Origin: Chryseobacterium arachidis
Lineage (GTDB): Bacteria > Bacteroidota > Bacteroidia > Flavobacteriales > Weeksellaceae
NCBI RefSeq assembly: GCF_900129245.1
Contig: NZ_FQUT01000003.1
Coordinates: 124,001-188,000, forward strand
Direction of reading: 5' to 3'
Length of the DNA: 64,000 nucleotides
A model generated the notes under the pieces. That model did not search any database, was not told the DNA's origin, and saw only the letters and a list, made by a program, of their open reading frames with translations. The translations under genes were made by a program, and so were the position numbers. Shown piece by piece: positions 19,485 to 28,046 of the stretch. Within the stretch, counting starts at the first letter, position 1. Every line of letters begins with the position of its first letter.

Positions 19485-19634
19485 ATGGCAAAGAAAGTAG
19501 TAGCAACCCTACAAACCGGGTCTAAAAAAATGACTAAAGTGGTGAAAATGGTGAAGTCTTCTAAATCAGGAGCTTACGTTTTCGAAGAAAAAGTAATGAA
19601 TGCAGACGAAGTGGATGGATTTTTGAAAAAATAA
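19485..19634 (+). CDS. DUF4295 small basic protein, probable ribosomal protein
   Basis: An intact 49-codon frame starting MAKKVVATLQTGSKKMTK and ending DGFLKK. It is very basic, with no hydrophobic segment. The sequence matches the Bacteroidota-only DUF4295 family, and its place 20 nt after rpmG and before a terminator is the conserved family setting. I recall that a Bacteroidota-specific large-subunit protein from this locus (named bL38) was reported from a Flavobacterium ribosome structure, but cannot verify that here. Location and charge fit a ribosomal role. Confidence 0.88.
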   Translation: MAKKVVATLQTGSKKMTKVVKMVKSSKSGAYVFEEKVMNADEVDGFLKK

Positions 19635-19658
19635 TCCCTACTTTATTTACAATATAAA

Positions 19659-19687
19659 AAACTACTCATATTTTGGGTAGTTTTTTT
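19659..19687 (+). terminator. Terminator of the rpmB-rpmG-DUF4295 operon
   Basis: A 9-bp stem (19659-19667 with 19675-19683, one G-U pair), 7-nt loop, and a run of seven T. It separates the ribosomal genes from ftsY. Confidence 0.88.
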
Positions 19688-19705
19688 GTTATCTTTGCTT
19701 TTCTA

Positions 19706-19795
19706 AGCTGGAAGTCAGAAGCAGGAGGCTTGAAGTTAATTGCAAACTTAAAAGCTAAGTCTGTAAACTTCAACCCTCCTGCTCCCAGCTTCCAT
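19706..19795. repeat. Imperfect palindrome, GGAAG/GCAGGAGG type
   Basis: Left arm 19706-19737 begins AGCTGGAAGTC and contains GCAGGAGG. Right arm 19767-19790 is its reverse complement (CCTCCTGCTCCCAGCT) apart from a 7-nt insertion and a few changes. It lies between the ribosomal operon terminator and ftsY. A related element sits at 61869-61962. Confidence 0.7.
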
Positions 19796-19824
19796 CACTA
19801 ATTAAAACTCCGTAATTCATAAAA

Positions 19825-20778
19825 ATGAGTTGGTTTAAAAATATTTTCAAAAAAGAAGAAAAAGAAACGTTAGACAAAGGATTGGAAAAATCCAGCCAGG
19901 GTTTCTTTGAAAAAATGACAAAAGCCGTAGTCGGTAAAAGCAAAGTAGATGACGAGGTTCTCGATGATCTTGAAGAAATCCTTATTGCCTCCGACGTTGG
20001 AGCTTCCACAACCATCAAAATTATTGAAAAAATTGAGGAACGTGTTGCCCGGGACAAATATGTAGGTGTAAACGAATTAGACAAAATACTTCGTGAAGAA
20101 ATTTCAGGACTTTTATTGGAAAACCCGCACAGAGGAACAGGAAATATTGATACTTCCAAAAAGCCTTATGTCATCATGGTTGTAGGAGTGAATGGTGTCG
20201 GAAAAACAACCACCATCGGAAAGCTGGCTCATCAGTTTACTACGGAAGGGAAAAAAGTTGTTTTGGGAGCAGCAGATACCTTCAGAGCGGCAGCGGTTGA
20301 TCAATTGGTGATCTGGAGTGAAAGAGTCGGAGTTCCTATTGTAAAGCAGGAAATGGGTTCTGATCCTGCTTCTGTAGCATTTGATACGGTACAAAGTGCT
20401 GTAGCTCAAAATGCAGACGTTGTTATCATTGATACGGCGGGAAGACTTCACAATAAAATTAATTTAATGAACGAGCTCTCAAAAATCAAAAGGGTGATGC
20501 AAAAGGTAATTCCTGATGCGCCTCACGAGATTTTATTGGTATTGGATGGCTCTACAGGCCAAAATGCTTTTGAGCAGGCAAAACAGTTTACCGCAGCAAC
20601 AGAAGTGAATGCTTTGGCTGTAACAAAATTAGACGGAACCGCAAAAGGCGGTGTTGTGATCGGTATTTCCGATCAGTTTCAGATTCCTGTAAAGTACATC
20701 GGTGTCGGAGAAAAGATGCAGGATCTGCAGTTATTCAATGGTACAGAATTTGTAGACTCGTTCTTCAAGAAAAGATGA
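19825..20778 (+). CDS. ftsY: Signal recognition particle receptor FtsY
   Basis: A 317-residue SRP GTPase that docks ribosome-SRP complexes at the inner membrane. It has a short basic N-terminus (MSWFKNIFKK, no long acidic A domain), an N domain (about 25-100), and a G domain with P-loop GVNGVGKTT (121-129), DTFRAAAVDQL, the DTAGR motif and TKLDGTAKGG. The GVGEKMQDLQLF C-terminal motif is intact. The length suits the short flavobacterial form. Confidence 0.97.
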   Translation: MSWFKNIFKKEEKETLDKGLEKSSQGFFEKMTKAVVGKSKVDDEVLDDLEEILIASDVGASTTIKIIEKIEERVARDKYVGVNELDKILREEISGLLLENPHRGTGNIDTSKKPYVIMVVGVNGVGKTTTIGKLAHQFTTEGKKVVLGAADTFRAAAVDQLVIWSERVGVPIVKQEMGSDPASVAFDTVQSAVAQNADVVIIDTAGRLHNKINLMNELSKIKRVMQKVIPDAPHEILLVLDGSTGQNAFEQAKQFTAATEVNALAVTKLDGTAKGGVVIGISDQFQIPVKYIGVGEKMQDLQLFNGTEFVDSFFKKR

Positions 20779-20849
20779 TGCAATCATGTTTTCCCTACAT
20801 TAGCAATAAACTAAACCTATAAATATTAACATTTAAAAAATTTGCAACT

Positions 20850-21113
20850 ATGGGAATTTTAACATGGATTATCTTCGGGCTTTTAGCCGGAGCAATCGCA
20901 AAATTAATCATGCCGGGAAAACAGGGAGGCGGAATGCTTATCACCATGATCCTGGGAATCGTTGGAGCCTTCATTGGAGGGGCTATCGGAGTCTATGTAC
21001 TTCATTGGGGTGATGTAGATTCTTTCTGGAATTTCAGAAGCTGGATCTTAGCAATCGGAGGAGCGCTGATTGTTCTTTGGATCTATGGAATGGCAACTAG
21101 GAAGAGTGCCTAA
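20850..21113 (+). CDS. GlsB/YeaQ/YmgE-family membrane protein
   Basis: An 87-residue protein with three hydrophobic helices (about 2-20, 27-48, 63-82). It has the family's Gly-rich pattern (GLLAGAIAKLIMPGKQGGG, then TMILGIVGAFIGG). Relatives are stress-induced transglycosylase-associated membrane proteins whose molecular role is unknown. It follows ftsY by 71 nt and converges on sppA, with a strong hairpin between them. Confidence 0.85.
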   Translation: MGILTWIIFGLLAGAIAKLIMPGKQGGGMLITMILGIVGAFIGGAIGVYVLHWGDVDSFWNFRSWILAIGGALIVLWIYGMATRKSA

Positions 21114-21135
21114 TCTCTAAACGTAATAAAAAATA

Positions 21136-21168
21136 AAACGGCGGGCTTGAAATTCAAACCCGCCGTTT
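21136..21168. terminator. Strong hairpin between convergent genes
   Basis: A 10-bp GC-rich perfect stem (AAACGGCGGG / CCCGCCGTTT) with a 13-nt loop. On the minus strand it is followed by a T-rich run, so it mainly serves sppA. On the plus strand it may also stop the GlsB-like gene. Confidence 0.88.
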
Positions 21169-21186
21169 CGCTGTACAATATATAAT

Positions 21187-22947
21187 TTAGTTGATTTTTA
21201 TTTGGTAAGGCATTTCCATTTTCACTTCAGACTGCAGTTTTCTTTCTTCAACAATCTGCTGCAAAAGCTCGTAGTTCGCCTTTCCTATTTTACTTTTCAC
21301 AACCCTTGCAGAAATATCGTCTTCATTAAGATCTTTAAAGATCTGCTCGAAAGGAGTCATTCTTTTCGGATAAGATACTACATTATAAGATGATTTTAAA
21401 CCCGCTTTCTGGGCCGCAAATTTCACCGCATCATTCAGGGTACCCAATTCGTCTACAAGACCAATCTGCTTGGCTCTGGTTCCGCTCCATACTCTTCCTC
21501 CTCCTACACTGTCGATCTGCTCGAAAGTCTGTTTTCTGTTTTGAGTAACGAAATGTACGAATCTTTTATAAGTTCCTTCCACACTTTTTGTAATTAAACT
21601 TACTCCATAAGGCGTAACACCGTTTAAAGAAGAATAATACTGAGAATTGGCGTTGGTAGCGACAATGTCTGAACGGATCCCGTTTTTATTGGCTATATCT
21701 TTAAAATAAGGAATAACACCGAAAACCCCGATTGATCCCGTAAGTGTATTCGGCTCAGAATAAATTTTATCCGCTGCCATCGCAATATAATATCCTCCTG
21801 AAGCTGCATAATCTCCGAAAGAAACCACAAGCGGCTTTTTCTTTTTCAGCTGCTGAAGTTCAAATAAAATTTCGTCCGAAGCATTGGCACTTCCTCCTGG
21901 TGAATTAATCCTGAAAACAACTGCTTTTACTTTTTCATCATTCTGAAGTTCTTTAATGTATTTAATATATTTTTCAGAGTGGATATCGTTATAATCATCC
22001 CCCCCGTTGATTGAGCCTGAGGCGTATAAAACTGCTACTTTATCTCCTGACTTATCATCATCTGAATAAGAATCAATATATTTTCCTAAAGAGATCTTAT
22101 TTAATTTATCTTTTTCTTTTAAATTTAATTTTGACTTGATTAACTGGTCGTATTCTGTCTTTTGAATTAATTTATCAGCCAATTTGTATTTTAAGCTTAA
22201 ATCGGGAATCATCCCGTATAAACTGTCCACAACTGTTCTGAACTGGGCTGTATCAATTTTTCTGGAAACCGCCATTCTTGAGGATGTATTTTTCCATATA
22301 TCATTTAAAAGTGTGCTCAGCTGTTCTTTATTTTCAGGAGAAATATCATTTCTTAAAAAAGGCTCCACCGCAGATTTAAACTTTCCGTGACGGATCACTT
22401 CAATCCCAATACCGTATTTATCCGCAAAATCTTTATAGAAAGCGACTTCAGTCGCAAGCCCTTTAAGCTCAATCATCCCAGACGGATTTAAATAATACTG
22501 ATCAGCAACCGATCCCAAATAATAGGAAGCCTGAGAAACAGAATTTCCGTAAGCATATACAAATTTTCCGCTCTTTTTAAAATCTTCTATGGCATTTCTA
22601 AGATCATCAATCTGGGTAATTCCCGCGTTTAAATAATCTGCTTCAATACTTATTCCTTTGATATTATCATCGGTTTTTGCTTTGTTAATCGCTTCAATGG
22701 CATCAAAAATCAAAACACTTTTATTCTGATCACTGATATCAAATAAACCTTTCTGCTCTTCAGTAGGACTATCTATTATATTTGTCTTTAAATTAATGGT
22801 AAGTACAGAATTTTTCTTCACAGCTACAGATTTCTCACTTCCCATCGCACTAAAGACGAGCATCATGATGAAAAAGAAGAAAAACACGACACCTAAAATG
22901 ACAATTGCCACTATATTTGCCAATACGTTTTTAAAAAAACTTTTCAT
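21187..22947 (-). CDS. sppA: Signal peptide peptidase SppA (long, 67K type)
   Basis: A 586-residue membrane-anchored serine protease that degrades cleaved signal peptides. It has one N-terminal transmembrane helix (about 9-33) and two tandem ClpP-like domains. Catalytic dyad candidates are Lys189 (VIRHGKFKSAVEPF) in the first domain and Ser383 (DYAASGGYYIAM) in the second, as in the E. coli tetramer. Its start is only 19 nt from that of the divergent folK, so each promoter must reach into the neighbour's coding sequence or the short gap. Confidence 0.93.
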   Translation of the reverse strand: MKSFFKNVLANIVAIVILGVVFFFFFIMMLVFSAMGSEKSVAVKKNSVLTINLKTNIIDSPTEEQKGLFDISDQNKSVLIFDAIEAINKAKTDDNIKGISIEADYLNAGITQIDDLRNAIEDFKKSGKFVYAYGNSVSQASYYLGSVADQYYLNPSGMIELKGLATEVAFYKDFADKYGIGIEVIRHGKFKSAVEPFLRNDISPENKEQLSTLLNDIWKNTSSRMAVSRKIDTAQFRTVVDSLYGMIPDLSLKYKLADKLIQKTEYDQLIKSKLNLKEKDKLNKISLGKYIDSYSDDDKSGDKVAVLYASGSINGGDDYNDIHSEKYIKYIKELQNDEKVKAVVFRINSPGGSANASDEILFELQQLKKKKPLVVSFGDYAASGGYYIAMAADKIYSEPNTLTGSIGVFGVIPYFKDIANKNGIRSDIVATNANSQYYSSLNGVTPYGVSLITKSVEGTYKRFVHFVTQNRKQTFEQIDSVGGGRVWSGTRAKQIGLVDELGTLNDAVKFAAQKAGLKSSYNVVSYPKRMTPFEQIFKDLNEDDISARVVKSKIGKANYELLQQIVEERKLQSEVKMEMPYQIKIN

Positions 22948-22966
22948 AAATCAATCATTTTTCAAT

Positions 22967-23383
22967 ATGTCGCAACATAAAGTCGTTTTGTTACTCGGAA
23001 GTAATCTTGGAGATCAAAAAAAAAATCTGGAGATTGCTATAAAAAAAATCAAGGAAGGGGGAAATGAGATATTACAAATAAGTGAATTTTTGACATCCGA
23101 CCCCGTAGAATTTGCCAGTTCTAATATTTTTTGTAATATTGCAATGATAATATTTACAGATCTTTCGCCAGTTCGGCTTCTTAATCATCTCAAAAATATA
23201 GAGGTTGAAATGGGAAGAATTAACGATTCTAAAGCAAACGGAGGATATGCTGACAGGGTTATAGACATAGATATTGTTAAGTATAATGAACTAAAATTTG
23301 TATCAGAAAGATTGGAAATCCCTCACCAAAAGCATCTTTTTGAAAGGGAGTTTTCAAGAATATTATTAAAAGATTTTATCTGA
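22967..23383 (+). CDS. folK: 2-amino-4-hydroxy-6-hydroxymethyldihydropteridine diphosphokinase FolK
   Basis: A 138-residue folate pathway enzyme that pyrophosphorylates 6-hydroxymethyl-dihydropterin with ATP. It has LLLGSNLGDQKKNL at the N-terminus and the metal-binding DIDI motif (RVIDIDIVKYN). The usual RWGPR loop before it is replaced by KANGGYADR, a divergent form. The ATG at 22967 is used; the frame extends 57 codons further upstream but only inside sppA on the other strand. Confidence 0.88.
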   Translation: MSQHKVVLLLGSNLGDQKKNLEIAIKKIKEGGNEILQISEFLTSDPVEFASSNIFCNIAMIIFTDLSPVRLLNHLKNIEVEMGRINDSKANGGYADRVIDIDIVKYNELKFVSERLEIPHQKHLFEREFSRILLKDFI

Positions 23384-23405
23384 CATAAAACATAAAACAT
23401 ATTGT

Positions 23406-24521
23406 ATGAAATTAGGTTTATTATTATTGGCCACTTTTCCTATTGCAGCTTATGCACAGGATAGTATAGCTGTTACTGCAAACAGCGAATATCCAAATAC
23501 ATTCTCTTCAGGTTCTGCCAATGTTCAACCTTTCAATAACAAGGCTAAGCGATTCAACGACTGGTCTGTATCGATCGGTGGTGGTGTCGCTTTCATGGTG
23601 CACTCGGATCTGAAATCTATTACGGATAAAAAAATCAACTGGGGATACAACTCGTACGTAAGTTTAGACAAACAGATTACGCATGTTTTTGGTCTTAGTC
23701 TTATCTATCAGAGAGGTGAAACTACACAGAAAGCCCAGTTAGAAGGTGCGGCAGGTGTTGCAGCCGGCGTTGCAGAAGCCAAGACTAAGTACAACCAGAT
23801 TGCTTTAATGGGAGATATCAATTTCTCTAATCTTTTAAGAAGAGTGGATAATCATTCTCCTTACAGATGGGCATTTCACGGGTATGGAGGTGTTGGTTTA
23901 ATGAACTTCAATACTTCATTACATGATAACAATGAATTCAGATGGAGTACTACTCCTGCAAGAATTCCTCTGTTCATCAAGCAGAAATTAGATATCAATT
24001 CGGTTTATTACCAATTTGGTGCAGGTCTGAAATATAATGTTTCAAAACTTATTGACATCGAAGCCAGAACAATGTATATCATCAGTGGTGATGATGAATT
24101 TGACGGCGGTGGGAATGCAGGCCCTGCAGATTACGATCCGACGTCTAATGTTTCTAAGTACAACATGATTGATAAGAAAAGATCTGACAATGCATGGACT
24201 GTAAATTTAGGAGTCTCTTTCAAACTTGGGAAGCATGACACTCACCTTGCATGGCACGATCCTTTACAGGAAGCTTATTACAGAACGTACGTGCTTGAAA
24301 ATCAGGACGCAGAGTTTGTTGTATGTGAAAAAGGAGACTTAGACAACGACGGAGTATGCGACGATTGGGACAGACAGCTTGATACTCCTGCAGGAGCAAG
24401 AGTAGACGGTGCCGGTGTAGCTTTGGATATGGATCTTGATGGTGTCATCGATCTATACGATAAATGTGTAACTGTACCTGGACCTGTGGAAAACCAAGGT
24501 TGTCCTACCACAACTAAATAA
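23406..24521 (+). CDS. OmpA-like outer membrane protein lacking the OmpA C-terminal domain
   Basis: A 371-residue exported protein: signal peptide ending ATFPIAAYAQ, an eight-strand-type beta-barrel region (about 40-285), then thrombospondin type 3 calcium repeats (DLDNDGVCDDWD, DMDLDGVIDLYDKC) ending at NQGCPTTTK. It then stops, whereas its neighbour continues into a peptidoglycan-binding OmpA domain. The two are tandem paralogues 35 nt apart. It should insert in the outer membrane but lacks a visible wall anchor. No frameshift is evident at the end. Confidence 0.83.
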   Translation: MKLGLLLLATFPIAAYAQDSIAVTANSEYPNTFSSGSANVQPFNNKAKRFNDWSVSIGGGVAFMVHSDLKSITDKKINWGYNSYVSLDKQITHVFGLSLIYQRGETTQKAQLEGAAGVAAGVAEAKTKYNQIALMGDINFSNLLRRVDNHSPYRWAFHGYGGVGLMNFNTSLHDNNEFRWSTTPARIPLFIKQKLDINSVYYQFGAGLKYNVSKLIDIEARTMYIISGDDEFDGGGNAGPADYDPTSNVSKYNMIDKKRSDNAWTVNLGVSFKLGKHDTHLAWHDPLQEAYYRTYVLENQDAEFVVCEKGDLDNDGVCDDWDRQLDTPAGARVDGAGVALDMDLDGVIDLYDKCVTVPGPVENQGCPTTTK

Positions 24522-24556
24522 CTTAATCATTTAATTAACTAAATAAAAAATACACT

Positions 24557-26008
24557 ATGAAATTAAGTTTAGCAATTGTTGCCTTAGCATTATCTGTTCC
24601 TACAGCAAGCTTTGCACAAGACTCAACTGCAGTAGTTTCCAATGGAAGTTATCCCAATACTTTCTCTTCGGGCTCTGCGAATGTTTCCCCATTTACGAAT
24701 AAGTCTAAAAGATTTAACGACTGGGCGATCTCTATAGGTGCTGGTGTACCCATGATACAGTCTGCAGACTTAACATCTATAAAGAACGGTAACGGTAAAA
24801 ACCTTTTCGGATATTCTGCTTATGTAAGTATTGATAAAGCCATTACACATGCTTTTGGTATTAATTTACAGTACGACAGAGGAGAAACAAGACAAGGTTG
24901 GTTTAATACAAAAGATTCTGCTGAACCTAATGCTTCTGGGACACAACATGTCGGAGCAAGAACTCAGTATGATGCCATCTCATTATTAGGAGACATCAAC
25001 TTTTCTAATCTTTTCAGAAGAGTTGACAACCATTCTCCTTACAGATGGGCATTACACGGATATGCAGGTATCGGAACTTTAGCATACAGAGCTTACCAGA
25101 AAGACGAAAAAGGTCAGAGAATGGTAACAGAAATTAAACCTTTCCAGTTAGGTTCAATGTTTGCTCAGGCAGGTGCCGGAGTTAAATTTAAAGTGAACAG
25201 AAGAATCGACATCGAAGGTAGATTAATGTATGCTGTTACAGGTGATGACGAATTCGATGGTGGAGGTCGTAAATATGACCCGATCAATCAACGTGAAGAG
25301 CAGGTTTCAGACAACTTCTTCAATGCAACTTTAGGGGTTTCTTTGAAGTTAGGAAAGCACGAATCTCACTTAATGTGGCATGATCCGCTTCAGGAAATCT
25401 ATTACAAATTAGATGTATTGGCTAATAAAAACCAGGATATCGAAGTTTGTAAGAAAGGGGATCTTGATAACGACGGAGTTTGCGACGATTGGGACAGACA
25501 GCTTGATACTCCTGCAGGAGCAAGAGTGGACGGAGCTGGTGTAGCCCTTGATACTGACTTAGACGGAGTAATCGACCTTTACGATAAGTGTGTAACTGTT
25601 CCTGGACCGGTAGAAAACCAAGGTTGCCCTACAACTCCTTCTGGACCGGTAGTAGAAACAGAAACAAAATTAGACGGAATTGAGTTTGATCTGAATTCAG
25701 ACAGAATCTTACCTTCTAATACGCCTATTTTGAATAATGCGGTTAACTATATCAATTCTTCGAGCGGATCTTATACTGTAATTGGAGCTACTGATACAAG
25801 AGCATCTGAAGCATACAACCAAAAACTTTCTGAAAGAAGAGCAAACAACGTTAAAGATTATTTAATTAAAAACGGAGTTCAGTCTGGTAAACTAAACGCA
25901 GTAGGTAGAGGTGAAAAAGACCTTAAATATCCTGAGTGCGACCCTGCTACTAAATGTCCTGAATGGAAAAACAGAGCAAACAGAAGAGTTTACTTCGAAG
26001 CTAAATAA
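24557..26008 (+). CDS. OmpA-family outer membrane porin-like protein
   Basis: A 483-residue protein with a signal peptide (cleavage after PTASFAQ), beta-barrel region, thrombospondin type 3 repeats (about 300-358) and a C-terminal OmpA domain (about 370-483, with IGATDTRASEAYNQKLSERR and a final NRRVYFE) that binds peptidoglycan. It is likely a major structural outer-membrane protein tying the membrane to the wall. It is the second of two tandem paralogues; the TSP3 part is almost identical to that of the upstream gene. A strong terminator follows. Confidence 0.92.
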   Translation: MKLSLAIVALALSVPTASFAQDSTAVVSNGSYPNTFSSGSANVSPFTNKSKRFNDWAISIGAGVPMIQSADLTSIKNGNGKNLFGYSAYVSIDKAITHAFGINLQYDRGETRQGWFNTKDSAEPNASGTQHVGARTQYDAISLLGDINFSNLFRRVDNHSPYRWALHGYAGIGTLAYRAYQKDEKGQRMVTEIKPFQLGSMFAQAGAGVKFKVNRRIDIEGRLMYAVTGDDEFDGGGRKYDPINQREEQVSDNFFNATLGVSLKLGKHESHLMWHDPLQEIYYKLDVLANKNQDIEVCKKGDLDNDGVCDDWDRQLDTPAGARVDGAGVALDTDLDGVIDLYDKCVTVPGPVENQGCPTTPSGPVVETETKLDGIEFDLNSDRILPSNTPILNNAVNYINSSSGSYTVIGATDTRASEAYNQKLSERRANNVKDYLIKNGVQSGKLNAVGRGEKDLKYPECDPATKCPEWKNRANRRVYFEAK

Positions 26009-26031
26009 TAAATTTATTTACAAATTATATT

Positions 26032-26058
26032 AAAGCCATGCATTGCGTGGCTTTTTTT
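26032..26058 (+). terminator. Terminator after the OmpA genes
   Basis: A 10-position stem (26032-26041 with 26045-26054, one mismatch or wobble), 3-nt loop ATT, and a T run to 26058. Confidence 0.88.
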
Positions 26059-26086
26059 ATTATATTTCAGTCTTCATTTTTGTCCC

Positions 26087-27988
26087 ATGATTTCTCAACA
26101 AGATTTTCAAGAGCTAAAATTCAAAACCTTAAAACATTTTTGGGGTTACGACCATTTTCGCGACTCTCAGGAATCTATTATTGATTCGATAATTAGCGAA
26201 AAAGACACATTGGTTTTGCTTCCTACAGGAGCAGGAAAATCTTTATGTTATCAGCTCCCGGCTTTGCTAAAAGAAGGAACCTGTCTTATTATTTCCCCGC
26301 TTTTAGCCTTGATGAAAGATCAGGTGAATCAACTAAAATCAAGAGGAATCGAAGCGGAATATCTATCTTCAGAATTGGATGAATATGATGCTGAAACTAT
26401 TTACGATCGATGTAAGGAAGGTCTTACGAAAATGCTTTATATTTCTCCGGAAAGAATTACCAATAAACAATTCCTACAGAATATTGAAGAAATACAATTG
26501 TCGTTTATCGCTGTAGACGAAGCCCATTGTATCTCCGAATGGGGCCAGGATTTCAGGCCGAGCTATCAGAATATAAAAGATTTCAGGCATAACAATCCGA
26601 AAATCCCCTGTTTAGCACTAACGGCAACAGCAACTCCAAAGGTTTTAGATGAAATAAAACTAAAGCTTGAACTAAAAGAGCCAAAAGTTTTTCAGAAAAG
26701 TTTTAAAAGAGAAAATATTAAAATTTTTACTGAAGAAGTTTCAGATAAATTCCAGCGGGTTTTTGATATTTTAAAATTTACAAATGAGTCCGGAATCGTA
26801 TATGTAAGAACAAGAAAAGAAGCAGAACTGCTTTCAGAATTTCTACAGAAAAATCAGCTGAAAAACGTTGATTATTTTCATGCAGGGCTGACTGCAAAAG
26901 AAAAAAATACCCGACAAAACATCTGGAATAAAAGTGATAATAGTGTTTTAATTTCAACCAATGCTTTTGGGATGGGAATTGATAAGGACAATGTCCGTTT
27001 TGTCATTCACTATTCTCCAGCTCCGTCGATTGAAAATTATTATCAGGAAATAGGAAGATCAGGACGAGATGGCAACGAAAGTTTTGCATTTCTACTTTGG
27101 AATCAGCAGGAGATTTTGAATTTTGATCAAATTTTAAAAAATCAGATTCCCAGTAAGACAGAATTTATAAAAATAGTCAATTACCTTTACTCTATTTTTC
27201 AGGTTGCTGAGTTTGAATTACCTGAAAAAGTTTTTCAGCTCAATACAGCCGGAATTCAGAATTTCACAAAATTATCGAATGCAAAAATTAAAAATGTTTT
27301 AAATTTCCTTCATAATCAGGAAATCATATATTTTAACGAAAATAAAAGCCTGTCGTCATTACAGATTTTAATGCAGGCCGATGAAATCGATCAGTTACCA
27401 CAGAAAGATGCGTATTTCTTAGAACTAATGCTTCGTACGATTTCCGGAATTACAACGCATAAAGTCATGTTCAGTGAACAGCAGGTAAGCAATAAAATAA
27501 ACGTGGGAATCACTCTCATTAAAGAGAGATTAAAAGAGCTGCAACAGAAAGGTTACGTCGAATATATTGACGGTGCACTGGCAAGCGTGAAATTTTTAAA
27601 GCCAAGAGACGAAAGAGTAAACAATTCCATTTATTGGAAACTTTTTGAACATATTCAAAAAAATAAAATCCAAAAATGGGAAGAAATGAAGTTTTTCTTA
27701 GAAAATCAGCAATATTGCAAGATGAAACTTATTTTGGCTTATTTCGGAGAAAAAAATGCCAAAAACTGTGGCAAATGCTCTGTCTGTGAAAAAAATAAAC
27801 AATCTATTTTCGGGAAAAATATTTCAGTACAAATTGTTAATTTATTGGCAAAAAGACCAGCCACCATTGAGGAACTTTCCATTCAGTTGAGTTATCATTC
27901 CAGAGAAAATATTTTGGAAAACCTGATTTTCCTGTTGGATTCCGGAAAAGTGAAAATGTTGAATTTCAGAACGTATATGTTGGTATAA
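26087..27988 (+). CDS. recQ: ATP-dependent DNA helicase RecQ
   Basis: A 633-residue superfamily 2 helicase. The motifs are Walker A PTGAGKSLCYQLPAL (Lys51), DEAHCISEWGQDFRPSY (144-160, including the RecQ aromatic-rich loop), ALTATAT, and motif VI QEIGRSGRDG. The C-terminal part holds a four-cysteine zinc site (CKM..NCGKCSVC) and a winged-helix-like region, but no recognisable HRDC domain before the end. Role: recombination and replication-fork repair. There is no neighbour in the same operon. Confidence 0.93.
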   Translation: MISQQDFQELKFKTLKHFWGYDHFRDSQESIIDSIISEKDTLVLLPTGAGKSLCYQLPALLKEGTCLIISPLLALMKDQVNQLKSRGIEAEYLSSELDEYDAETIYDRCKEGLTKMLYISPERITNKQFLQNIEEIQLSFIAVDEAHCISEWGQDFRPSYQNIKDFRHNNPKIPCLALTATATPKVLDEIKLKLELKEPKVFQKSFKRENIKIFTEEVSDKFQRVFDILKFTNESGIVYVRTRKEAELLSEFLQKNQLKNVDYFHAGLTAKEKNTRQNIWNKSDNSVLISTNAFGMGIDKDNVRFVIHYSPAPSIENYYQEIGRSGRDGNESFAFLLWNQQEILNFDQILKNQIPSKTEFIKIVNYLYSIFQVAEFELPEKVFQLNTAGIQNFTKLSNAKIKNVLNFLHNQEIIYFNENKSLSSLQILMQADEIDQLPQKDAYFLELMLRTISGITTHKVMFSEQQVSNKINVGITLIKERLKELQQKGYVEYIDGALASVKFLKPRDERVNNSIYWKLFEHIQKNKIQKWEEMKFFLENQQYCKMKLILAYFGEKNAKNCGKCSVCEKNKQSIFGKNISVQIVNLLAKRPATIEELSIQLSYHSRENILENLIFLLDSGKVKMLNFRTYMLV

Positions 27989-28034
27989 GCAAATAATTCA
28001 TAACTCATAATTTATAACTTATAATCAAAGACCT

Positions 28035-28042
28035 TATCTTTG
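28035..28042 (+). promoter_or_regulatory. -7 element of fmt, near-leaderless arrangement
   Basis: TATCTTTG, a perfect TAnnTTTG match, ends 4 nt before the fmt ATG at 28047. The transcription start would fall on or just inside the start codon. The upstream gap holds AT-rich direct repeats (CATAACTCATAATTTATAAC). Confidence 0.45.
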
Positions 28043-28046
28043 CACC

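Noticed and set aside
22796..22966. 57-codon N-terminal extension of folK
   Set aside because: The extension lies wholly antisense to sppA and precedes the conserved start of FolK (LLLGSN).
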